Part shown: positions 56,862 to 64,000 of the stretch, one piece after another | How positions within the stretch are numbered: position 1 is the first letter of the stretch | Layout of the letters: every line of letters starts with the position of its first letter | The notes under the pieces: model-generated | Told to the model about the DNA's origin: nothing | Seen by the model: only the letters and a program-made list of their open reading frames with translations | Database searches by the model: none | NCBI GenBank assembly: GCA_024691305.1 | Contig: JAILNS010000015.1 | Span: 288,519 to 352,518 of the forward strand | Source of the DNA: Lachnospiraceae bacterium | Lineage (GTDB): Bacteria > Bacillota > Clostridia > Lachnospirales > Lachnospiraceae | Reading direction: 5' to 3' | Length of the DNA: 64,000 nt | Translations under genes and position numbers: made by a program

Positions 56862-57194
56862 CTAACCTAAAAACGAATATAAATAAACACCAAAAATTCC
56901 ACCAAAAATAAGAACAAGCGCCACACCGATATTTCGTATCCAAAAAAGTTTACTGTGAATATCTATATCCCGATGTGACCTTTGTACCTTCTCATTCATG
57001 GAGGATTGAAGATCAAAACTGTCTCCGGTATTCAGGGTGTTAAGACCTTCTGTTATAAGAAACTGTATAGCCAGTTCCTCTTTGCATTCCGGACATACAT
57101 CGATATGATCAAGGAATTCTTTGAGTTCATCAGCAGACAATTCATCCTCGATATAAGCCGGTATCATGGAAACTGCTCGTTTACAATTCATCAT
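56862..57194 (-). CDS. Small membrane protein with anti-sigma-type zinc finger (zf-HC2)
   Basis: The 110-aa protein has an N-terminal zinc finger of the anti-sigma type: a leading Cys (MNCKRAV) and HIDVCPEC (the HX3CX2C motif), followed by a linker and one membrane helix (about 86-106). In known systems such a protein holds an ECF sigma factor, but none is encoded in the window. The start at 57194 is weakly supported; an adjacent ATG is at 57191. polA begins 2 nt after its stop, so it is translated upstream of polA. Confidence 0.72.
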   Translation of the reverse strand: MMNCKRAVSMIPAYIEDELSADELKEFLDHIDVCPECKEELAIQFLITEGLNTLNTGDSFDLQSSMNEKVQRSHRDIDIHSKLFWIRNIGVALVLIFGGIFGVYLYSFLG

Positions 57195-57240
57195 ATTGTA
57201 TTCTATCAAAAACAAACCACAAAATAAAGTATATATAAGC

Positions 57241-57249
57241 ATTATAGCA
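57241..57249 (-). promoter_or_regulatory. Extended -10 promoter of the anti-sigma-polA operon
   Basis: On the minus strand TGC is followed by a perfect TATAAT (57246-57241). No convincing -35 accompanies it. The start site would be near 57234, 40 nt before the ATG. Confidence 0.45.
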
Positions 57250-57321
57250 TTATGCCATTACGATGTGGTATCATCTTTATATATACATCTCATATATTTT
57301 ATCACAGATTGGAGCTTATTC

Positions 57322-59817
57322 ATGTACGAAATAGATATCCCTGATAATTTTAATGCCGAACCCGGTGACGAGTGTGTAAAGATCACTTTTGATCCTGTAG
57401 AAAATGCAGACGGCTATAAGATACTCTTTTTTAATTCATCAAATTCTGAAAATGCTTTCAGAACACGTTATGCGGAAAAATCGGGAAAAAAATTCCGTGG
57501 ATTTAAAAATGATACGGATTATCTGGTATGTGCATGTGCATTTATATTGGATGAAGATGATAATGAAAGATATGGTCCGACTACTCAAAAGATTTCTTTT
57601 ACCCCATTTTCGAACGAACTCAAGGCTCCTGCAAAAATTTGTTTATCTCCCGGTGAGAGTACATATATAGAATGTTCATACAAAACTACTATTCCTTATG
57701 CCGCATATGTATCCAATAACCCAAACGTTGCTACCGTATCAGAAGACGGACTGATCAAAGCTGTTTCTGTCGGTGAAGCAGACATCATCTCTTCAATTCC
57801 GTGTGATATATATGCAGTTACATCAGTATCTGTAGGAAGAAATCTAACCCCTTCCGTCAAAAGTGCCGGCCGCATTATATTTACCGGCGATATCATGTGT
57901 TCTGCCAGACAACAGCGCAAATCTTCGGTTTACAGTTATGATTTCAACTCAGATATGAAAATGGTCTGTGAAAGATTTCTTTGTGCAGATCATGTTATTG
58001 GAAACCTTGAGACCATGACATACGACGGTGCTCCTTATGAATCAGAACAGCTAAGAACACAAAGTGGTTCACCTAACTGTAATTCTCCATCTACATTTTT
58101 GGATGCCTTAAAAAATACAGGATTCAATGTACTTATAACTGCCAACAATCATAATTGTGATTGTTCTGACAAAGGGCTTAAGGAAACTATTTCTCTTATC
58201 AAAAGTAAGGGAATGATCAACTCAGGAACATTATATGACAATCCGATCTACTTATATTCGGGAAATGTTAAAGTAGCTCTGATTTCTCTTAACATGATAA
58301 AAAATGGTCTTGAAAAAAACATGAATCTGCAGGATCACGAACAAGCACTTGGGTTGTATGACCGCGATCGCTGCAACCAGCATATAAATGAAGCCAGACA
58401 TATGGGAGCGGAATATATTGTTGTTTATATGCATTGGGGAATGATGAATTCTCATGCTATAACAGAATCCCAAAAGAATACAGCCCAGTCCATAGCAGAA
58501 CAGGGAGCAGATCTGATAATCGGAACACATCCCCACCTTATCCAAAAAGCCGAATATATACATACTTCTGACGGTCGACAGGTATTATGCGCCTATTCTT
58601 TAGGCAATTTTATTACCTCCATGAACGAAATTAAAGGAAATCGCGACAGCGTTGCTCTTCTGCTTGACCTAAGCAAAGATGATGACAAGATCAATGCAAG
58701 GATATCATATATGCCTTTTTATTCCAGGCTCTTAAATGACGGTTTATCGGTCGAACCTGTAGATGTTCCACTTGGATATGAGCAATATGAATCTGCTATA
58801 CGTATAGAAAAAAATTTTGGAAATACAGTTTCGAAATTCAGACCGCAGATAAAATGCTTTGGTTCAGTAATACAGCGAAGACTGTTCAGAGATGCATCCA
58901 GATATGATGCGTCTACCGAACACATCCTACTCTCACCTGCATCCTTATTCGGTACCGGAACAGATGATTTTAATCCAACCGAATATACACGCGTTAATTC
59001 CGATATTTCCAAGGACTTTTGGAATTTTAATGTCAGTTCATTTAATGAATACTGTATGATAGATTTTTATGCTGCAGCCTCTCTTAACCTGTACAAGTTA
59101 GGTGACAACTATTATACTGCTTCAGATGCCTTTAAACTTTCTTCTTTTTATATAGAACACGAAGGAGAATTCGAACTCATAGAACAGCCGGCTGCAACCG
59201 ATATATGTGCCATGTACCTTGAACGGCTGGCCCATAAACTCCTTGAGCTGTATCCGAGGCAAAACATCATTCTTTTACGATCACGAATACCTTCCGTTTG
59301 TATAAAGAACAATGAACTCAAATACAAAAAAAGCTATAAATCATTAAATAACAGAATCGAATGGCTTGAAGACCTTTTTATAATCTATGCAAGGCCCACC
59401 ATAATAGATATCTCTCCGGATTATTTTGCCGATAACAGTTTCAGCGATTCTGTTTCCGAATACGAAGACTTCTACTATATGGATGTTTTAAAGATCCTGG
59501 ATGATATCGTAGCCGGAAGTATATCTCATTGCCATCATACTCTGAATGCCGATACCTGGTATAAACGTGTGATCCTTTACTATGATGCATTAGAAAAAAG
59601 CGGTCATTTCGACTGGATATGCAAAGAGCAGGATGCTGCAGACCTGCTTGTCATGCATACATCCCGCTCATTCTTATCAGAACACGGAAGTGAAATAATA
59701 TACCTTAAAGAAAACCGTGTCAAAAATCTTGATGATATACAATTTATAGATTATATGACCCTTGAATTAAAGCAGACAGCCAATGATATCATAGACAAAC
59801 TGCTCAAAAATTCCTGA
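57322..59817 (+). CDS. CapA-type metallophosphatase-like fusion with FN3, BIG2 and a large C-terminal domain
   Basis: The 831-aa protein has an FN3-like domain (about 15-97), a bacterial Ig-like (BIG2) domain (about 101-170, NPNVATVSEDGLIKAVSVGE), a CapA/PGA_cap domain (about 184-465; TGDIM, IGNLET, TANNHN, MHWG, GTHPHL) and about 320 residues starting KCFGSVIQRRLFRD that resemble DUF6270-type proteins of surface polysaccharide loci. No signal peptide or membrane helix is visible at the chosen start, though the Ig-like domains suggest export or a surface ligand. The ATG at 57322 has GGAG 8 nt upstream. It stands alone on the plus strand. Confidence 0.82.
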   Translation: MYEIDIPDNFNAEPGDECVKITFDPVENADGYKILFFNSSNSENAFRTRYAEKSGKKFRGFKNDTDYLVCACAFILDEDDNERYGPTTQKISFTPFSNELKAPAKICLSPGESTYIECSYKTTIPYAAYVSNNPNVATVSEDGLIKAVSVGEADIISSIPCDIYAVTSVSVGRNLTPSVKSAGRIIFTGDIMCSARQQRKSSVYSYDFNSDMKMVCERFLCADHVIGNLETMTYDGAPYESEQLRTQSGSPNCNSPSTFLDALKNTGFNVLITANNHNCDCSDKGLKETISLIKSKGMINSGTLYDNPIYLYSGNVKVALISLNMIKNGLEKNMNLQDHEQALGLYDRDRCNQHINEARHMGAEYIVVYMHWGMMNSHAITESQKNTAQSIAEQGADLIIGTHPHLIQKAEYIHTSDGRQVLCAYSLGNFITSMNEIKGNRDSVALLLDLSKDDDKINARISYMPFYSRLLNDGLSVEPVDVPLGYEQYESAIRIEKNFGNTVSKFRPQIKCFGSVIQRRLFRDASRYDASTEHILLSPASLFGTGTDDFNPTEYTRVNSDISKDFWNFNVSSFNEYCMIDFYAAASLNLYKLGDNYYTASDAFKLSSFYIEHEGEFELIEQPAATDICAMYLERLAHKLLELYPRQNIILLRSRIPSVCIKNNELKYKKSYKSLNNRIEWLEDLFIIYARPTIIDISPDYFADNSFSDSVSEYEDFYYMDVLKILDDIVAGSISHCHHTLNADTWYKRVILYYDALEKSGHFDWICKEQDAADLLVMHTSRSFLSEHGSEIIYLKENRVKNLDDIQFIDYMTLELKQTANDIIDKLLKNS

Positions 59818-59839
59818 ATTTTTAAAGGCCGATATTTAT

Positions 59840-60859
59840 TTAATTAGTCCCGCCATTAAAATATTCCTCAATGACCACGCTCCATATAGCAAGATACTCC
59901 GGATTATACATATCGGAAGTATATTCTGTAGCGCCGTCATTAAAATATACCGTCTTATCTTTATAATTGATTATCCATTTGTCACTCTTACCCTCTGCTT
60001 TTACAGTATATTTATAATCTGACGGTGTATTTTTATCTATAACACATTCAGTCACATCCAAATCCATTCCAAAGAAATTATTGGCAGTTGCAAAAGCATA
60101 TATCATACTCATCTCTATGTCTTTTTCATCGGAATACATAGAAGGATCGACAAGGCTGATAGATAAAAGATCATAAAACAGATCTCTGTTTAAAGTACGA
60201 CCGCTCTCCAAAACATTAGCATCGATAAAGTCGCAGAGTCCTCCCATATCTTTTCCTCCATAAACGATCGTAGAATCATTCATCGAACCGTTTGGGGTTA
60301 TCGTTATTATGTTGTCTTCAAAAACCGCATCTGCATATTTATAGTTATACGATTCCTTTAAACCGCCATCTCCGGACAGATCAGTTTCTGAACTGCTTAA
60401 GTTTTCGGACATATCTATCGTCACATCGTCACTGCCAAATGAATTCTTGTACATCATATAAGCCGCGATTATGATTGCTATAACCAGAATCACTATAATG
60501 CCGATAACAATGAATACTCCGGCACCGGTTTTTTTAACATGATCATTGCTTTGATTATAAACGCCGGGATTATTTATATTAGGATTTCCCGGATTGGAGT
60601 TGTTTGAAAATTGCGGATTAACATTCTGTGCTCCTCCGGGAGGGTTAACATATATTGCATTATCAGGAGTCTGGGTAGATACATTTTCTCCTTGCGCAGG
60701 CTGTACCGGTGTATACTGTGCAGGTGCAGGCTGCGAAGCTATAGTTTCCTCCGGTGAAATCTGAGTCTGCTGTTGTGAAAAGTTCTCTACGGGTGCACCG
60801 CAATTACCGCAAAATTTTGAACCCGGAAGGATTTCTGCTCCACAATTGGGACAAATCAT
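59840..60859 (-). CDS. Zinc-ribbon membrane protein
   Basis: The 339-aa protein opens with a double CXXC zinc ribbon (CPNCGAEI, CGNCGAPV), has a Pro/Gln/Asn-rich linker (about 28-110), one membrane helix (about 115-137) and an extracytoplasmic domain to the end that I cannot assign. This layout (zinc ribbon, linker, helix, variable domain) is common in Firmicutes with unknown function. The start at 60859 is supported by GAGAGGA; a TTG seven codons earlier is unlikely. It follows the tRNA gene by 58 nt. Confidence 0.78.
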   Translation of the reverse strand: MICPNCGAEILPGSKFCGNCGAPVENFSQQQTQISPEETIASQPAPAQYTPVQPAQGENVSTQTPDNAIYVNPPGGAQNVNPQFSNNSNPGNPNINNPGVYNQSNDHVKKTGAGVFIVIGIIVILVIAIIIAAYMMYKNSFGSDDVTIDMSENLSSSETDLSGDGGLKESYNYKYADAVFEDNIITITPNGSMNDSTIVYGGKDMGGLCDFIDANVLESGRTLNRDLFYDLLSISLVDPSMYSDEKDIEMSMIYAFATANNFFGMDLDVTECVIDKNTPSDYKYTVKAEGKSDKWIINYKDKTVYFNDGATEYTSDMYNPEYLAIWSVVIEEYFNGGTN

Positions 60860-60917
60860 ATTAATATTCCTCTCTTTCAATTACTAAGGATTGTCTTCCG
60901 AAACAAGAAGTAAGAAA

Positions 60918-61000
60918 TGCCGGCAGCGGGACTTGAACCCGCACATTGTTACCAATAACAGATTTTGAGTCTGCCGCGTCTGCCATTCCGCCACGCCGGC
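60918..61000 (-). tRNA. tRNA-Leu (anticodon CAA)
   Basis: The minus strand folds into a cloverleaf of 83 nt. The acceptor stem GCCGGCG pairs with TGCCGGC (one G-U pair), followed by discriminator A. The anticodon stem GCAGA/TCTGT encloses CTCAAAA, giving anticodon CAA for codon UUG. A long variable arm (ATTGGTAACAAT) and the T arm GCGGGTTCAAGTCCCGC fit class II tRNA-Leu. CCA is not encoded. It lies 26 nt after the small membrane protein gene, so it is probably processed from a longer transcript. Confidence 0.95.
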
Positions 61001-61026
61001 GCAAAAAATATAATATCATCTAAATA

Positions 61027-61254
61027 CTATTCCCGCAAGTTCTTCTCCCTGTAATCCTCAGATGAATTATATTTAGTCACATAGTTATTATGATCATCCT
61101 TCTTTTTGATCCTGCTTAAATAATTGTCGTGATATTCCTGTACGCTGTCAAATGTCTTCTCGCGATTCTGTCTTCTTCGTCTGAAAATAAAGATATTTAT
61201 AACAACAAGCATAACCGTGGTCAAAGCAAGAGTCTTTATTACGTACATATCCAT
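61027..61254 (-). CDS. Small single-pass membrane protein (75 aa)
   Basis: One N-terminal membrane helix (about residues 5-23) is followed by a stop-transfer FRRRRQNR and a charged, Lys/Asp/Asn-rich cytoplasmic tail. It matches no family I know. GAGG and GGAG precede the start at 61254. It lies 17 nt after the AI-2E family transporter gene and 26 nt before the tRNA. Confidence 0.65.
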   Translation of the reverse strand: MDMYVIKTLALTTVMLVVINIFIFRRRRQNREKTFDSVQEYHDNYLSRIKKKDDHNNYVTKYNSSEDYREKNLRE

Positions 61255-61271
61255 TGCTCCACCTCACATTT

Positions 61272-62699
61272 CTAAATTGCAGTCCCACCATCACTCACAG
61301 CATCAGTGCTACTGTTCTGATCCCCGGTATTATCCTCTATAATATTATTTTCTTTAATACTGTCTTCTTCGTTATCGTCATCTTTTATAAAATCGGGTTT
61401 TTTGGTAACACGTTTATCAAGTCCGATTATCTGGAAGAAACTTCTTCCCTTCACCGGAACATAATCAATGAACGAACCGTCTTTCTCTATTGAACCGACA
61501 TTGATATAAGGTTTTGTATCCTGAGGTAATGATTTATGTCTTAGACGCCTGTTAACCTTATACCTGATAAAAGCATAAATGACCGCAAAAGTAGGAACGC
61601 CAAGGATCATACCCGCAATCCCGAAAAGGCCACCGAATATAGTGATTGAAAATATAACCCAGAAACTCGAAAGTCCGGTCGAATCACCGAGTATTTTAGG
61701 TCCAATGATATTTCCGTCTAACTGTTGGAGCACCAAAACAATTATAAAAAGATAAAAAGCCTTGAGCGGATCTATCATCAATACAAGCAGAACGGAAGGA
61801 ATACCGCCTATAAAAGGTCCGAAAAACGGAATGATATTGGTAACTCCCACAATAACACTGACAAGTACCGCATAAGGAATATTGACCAAACGTGTTATTA
61901 CAAAACACAAGATCCCGATTATTACCGAATCAACGATCTTACCGCCTAAAAAACCAACAAACACGCTGTGACTGTATCTTACTCCGGAGATCATTTTATT
62001 GGCTTCTTTGGTATCATAAAGTGCATATACGATCTTCTTGGCCTGTCCCGCAAATCTCTCTTTGGTACTCATCAGATATAACGAAATAATGAATCCGACA
62101 ATCAGATTAAACATTGCTTTAACAACGTTTATCACACTCAAAGAAAAAACTCTGATAATATCTTCAGCTTGAGGAATCACCTTATTTTGGATCATATCAT
62201 TCAGTTGTATCGAATACTCGGTAATAAAACTGTTAACTTCGGTTTCAACCTCAGGATAATCATCAAACAGTTCGGTAACAAACACTTCCAGATTGTTAAT
62301 ATATCTTGGAAACTGATAAATAATACTCTTGATACTGTTGATCAGTTGAGGAATGACCAGCCTGAAGAAAAAGATAAGTAAACCGATAAAGATGATATAT
62401 GTAACGATAATAGACCATGATCTGCGTGCTTTCTTACGTTTAACGGTCATTTCCTTACCGCTTTTTGCATATATCCTGCCAATCCATTCCCGTTCGATAT
62501 AATTGAGCAAAGGTGTAAGAACATAAGCTAAGGCAAAGCCGTCAATTATAGGTGTAAGTATACTCAGGACTTTACTCACGCCTTCAAGCACAAGTCCGAA
62601 ATTAAATATGATAAAAACAAAAAGCGCTGAGGCAATGATAACAAAAAACGCCGTCAGTCCAAGGGCTGCATATTTATTGTCTTTCAGGAATTTATTCAT
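61272..62699 (-). CDS. AI-2E family transporter (PerM/YdiK type)
   Basis: The 475-aa protein has about eight membrane helices, a long central extracytoplasmic or amphipathic region (SIIYQFPRYINNLEVFVTEL) and the family signature GVTNIIPFFGPFIGGIPS followed by DGNIIGPKILGDSTGLS. The family includes proposed AI-2 exporters and Na+/H+ antiporters; substrate cannot be inferred. The C-terminal about 70 residues form an acidic, Asn/Asp-rich cytoplasmic tail. The start overlaps the upstream gene by 8 bp. Confidence 0.92.
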   Translation of the reverse strand: MNKFLKDNKYAALGLTAFFVIIASALFVFIIFNFGLVLEGVSKVLSILTPIIDGFALAYVLTPLLNYIEREWIGRIYAKSGKEMTVKRKKARRSWSIIVTYIIFIGLLIFFFRLVIPQLINSIKSIIYQFPRYINNLEVFVTELFDDYPEVETEVNSFITEYSIQLNDMIQNKVIPQAEDIIRVFSLSVINVVKAMFNLIVGFIISLYLMSTKERFAGQAKKIVYALYDTKEANKMISGVRYSHSVFVGFLGGKIVDSVIIGILCFVITRLVNIPYAVLVSVIVGVTNIIPFFGPFIGGIPSVLLVLMIDPLKAFYLFIIVLVLQQLDGNIIGPKILGDSTGLSSFWVIFSITIFGGLFGIAGMILGVPTFAVIYAFIRYKVNRRLRHKSLPQDTKPYINVGSIEKDGSFIDYVPVKGRSFFQIIGLDKRVTKKPDFIKDDDNEEDSIKENNIIEDNTGDQNSSTDAVSDGGTAI

Positions 62700-64000
62700 T
62701 TAATAACTCCCCATATAATTCTTTTAAATCTTTTATGGTCTTAACCTCGAGGACGCTCCCCTTACGTGGATATATACCATCGGAATTTTCAAAATATATA
62801 AAATGCATACCAAGCTGCAAAGGTGCCTGCAGGTCCTTGGAAATATTATCTCCTATATATACGATATTTTCAAACGGTATACGCCATCTGTTCTGCATGA
62901 TCCTGAAAGCTATATCATTGGGTTTCCTAAACTGCGGGCCTCCGAGTTCATCCGTTATGATGATATCTTCCGGATTAAGGATATTGGTAAGTCCAAGCGC
63001 TTTGAGCTTATTTTGTTGCCCATTCACTCGCCCGTCAGTGATGATACCAACTTTAATTCCGTTATCCCTGAGCTCTTTAATGAGATCTTTAACACACGGA
63101 TACAATGTGATATCCGGTTCCTGGTCGCGGTATATTTTAATGCATTCATCAATTTCAGTTTCTCTACCGATATCTTTAAGCAGTTCGTTTATTGCCTGTT
63201 TTCCCTCATCAAAATAATTAAAAAGGGTATCTGCATATGATACGTCACCAAGATGACCTGCGATTTTTTTATATCCGCTTTTTATATAAGCCTTTTCAGG
63301 ATAAAGGGTATCATCAAGATCGAATATCACACCTTTAAAACTCTTATGTTCACTGTTTCCTATCCTGACGCTTTGATCAAAACGGCTGTATACGTCGCTG
63401 TCACATGCCGCATTCGGATAATACTCCGGTGCCTCTTTGTTTAGCATACGTATTAACATCGCTGCGGAATCGGCTCCGGCCTTCATACTAAGAGGCGCTC
63501 CTCCACCGTATCTTGGATTAATTTCTATATAGTAATCCTTCCCGTCTTTATTTGACCTTATAAGCTGAACCGTGATCGGTCCGCAGGGCTTAAATTCAGA
63601 AACGAGTTTCCTCATCTCATCGATGATGGTCTGATCGTTGCATATCCTGGTTTTTAATACTTCTCCTGCCCTGACGGCTTCCCTGATACGCGGTGTGATA
63701 AAGATCGGCTCTCCGTCAAAACCGCAAAAAATATCAACAGTATACTCTGTCCCATCTATAAATGACTGAATAACATAGTCGCCTATCATTCGGGCATATA
63801 TTTCAAGTTCGGTCCTGTCTTTTACCTTAAACGCGTTAATGCTGCTGCTTCCGTCTTTCGGCTTTATAAAACAAGGATAATCACCGGTATAATTTAAGAT
63901 ATCATTACATGTAGAAGGAGCATTTAATCCGCATTTTACAAAGAAATCCGACGTGAAGTTTTTATTGCGACAAAGACCGACCATTTGAGGAGAACTGATA
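62692..64000 (-). CDS. ATP-grasp/HAD hydrolase fusion (5' end outside window)
   Basis: The frame is open to the right edge, and residues upstream of the first in-window Met (ISSPQ before MVGLCRNK) fit an ATP-grasp N-lobe, so the gene starts beyond 64000. The ATP-grasp domain shows FIKPKDGSSSINAF, SFIDGTEYTVDIFCG and the metal site YIEINPRYGGGAP. After a short linker follows a HAD-family phosphatase: motif I FDLDDTLY, motif II ITDGR, motif III RKPND and motif IV YIGDNISKD. Both active sites look intact. This suggests a biosynthetic ligase joined to a phosphatase, perhaps for a surface glycan or peptide; the substrate is unknown. It overlaps the transporter gene by 8 bp. Confidence 0.85.
   Translation of the reverse strand, partial: ISSPQMVGLCRNKNFTSDFFVKCGLNAPSTCNDILNYTGDYPCFIKPKDGSSSINAFKVKDRTELEIYARMIGDYVIQSFIDGTEYTVDIFCGFDGEPIFITPRIREAVRAGEVLKTRICNDQTIIDEMRKLVSEFKPCGPITVQLIRSNKDGKDYYIEINPRYGGGAPLSMKAGADSAAMLIRMLNKEAPEYYPNAACDSDVYSRFDQSVRIGNSEHKSFKGVIFDLDDTLYPEKAYIKSGYKKIAGHLGDVSYADTLFNYFDEGKQAINELLKDIGRETEIDECIKIYRDQEPDITLYPCVKDLIKELRDNGIKVGIITDGRVNGQQNKLKALGLTNILNPEDIIITDELGGPQFRKPNDIAFRIMQNRWRIPFENIVYIGDNISKDLQAPLQLGMHFIYFENSDGIYPRKGSVLEVKTIKDLKELYGELLNE

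Noticed and set aside
1..64000. CRISPR arrays, insertion sequences, prophage genes, attachment sites
   Set aside because: No direct repeat arrays, transposase motifs or flanking inverted repeats were recognised; the gene content is core chromosome throughout.

Overview
The window is a 64 kb stretch of chromosomal core genome from a low-GC, Gram-positive member of the Clostridia, most likely Lachnospiraceae. The evidence is gene order: mreBCD-mrdA-minC-rodA-mgsA; mutS-mutL-miaA-ynbB; rpmB divergent from yloU-fakA(yloV); the ytfI/ytfJ pair; and tyrA-aroA next to an ACT-PFL (UPF0237/UPF0210) pair. Family types fit too: GerW/YtfJ, DUF1292, DUF2953, NusG domain II with a Gx transporter, and an FtsW/PBP pair next to ZapA. 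I saw no insertion sequence, prophage, CRISPR array or rRNA. There is one tRNA. Genes are packed, mostly on the minus strand, and no stretch over 300 bp lacks a gene; the longest gaps (about 200-250 bp) are divergent promoter regions.

Layout. 1-10012 (minus) is a rod-shape/cell-wall operon reading mreB, mreC, mreD, mrdA (PBP2), minC, rodA, mgsA, a D-Ala-D-Ala carboxypeptidase and a small P-loop protein; a terminator-like hairpin then precedes a partial HlyD-type adaptor running off the left edge. 10089-21446 (minus) carries miaB, mutS, mutL, miaA and ynbB (tRNA modification, mismatch repair), with degV and recG upstream. 21507-23604 (minus) is yloU-fakA, divergent from rpmB. 24086-26742 (minus) has a J-domain protein, YtfJ, a DUF2953 protein and a hypothetical gene, divergent from a degenerate HD-GYP protein. 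27904-38163 (minus) is a long run: GH13-like protein, NusG-II, Gx transporter, ruvA, ruvB, zapA, then a hairpin, then U32 peptidase, FtsW-type SEDS protein and a class B PBP. A DUF1292 gene (plus) and leuS (minus) converge. 41262-46132 (minus) is an EF-G paralogue followed by a PocR-type hybrid histidine kinase. 46383-48829 (plus) is tyrA-aroA. 48819-50497 is ACT-PFL, and 50537-57194 is anti-sigma-like protein, polA, coaE, a long FtsA-like ATPase and a WalJ-type hydrolase. 57322-59817 (plus) is a large CapA fusion. 59840-64000 (minus) holds an ATP-grasp/HAD fusion (partial), an AI-2E family transporter, a small membrane protein, tRNA-Leu(CAA) and a zinc-ribbon membrane protein.

Working together: the window holds two SEDS/class-B-PBP pairs (RodA-PBP2 for elongation, FtsW-type-PBP beside ZapA for division or sporulation), a carboxypeptidase and an FtsA-like ATPase, so cell-envelope growth is the main theme, alongside DNA repair (MutSL, RecG, RuvAB, PolA).

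The most unusual signals are cases where a well-conserved family has lost or changed its signature residues: a GH13 protein without its catalytic aspartate, an HD-GYP protein reading YD, an MreB with a broken phosphate-2 loop, a MinC without MinD/MinE and with an altered MinD-contact motif, an MgsA with Glu for the catalytic Asp, and an EF-G paralogue with an altered G4 motif. I did not find an obvious new defence or mobile system. These divergent proteins, two unusual domain fusions and several perfect palindromes in promoters are what deserve follow-up.
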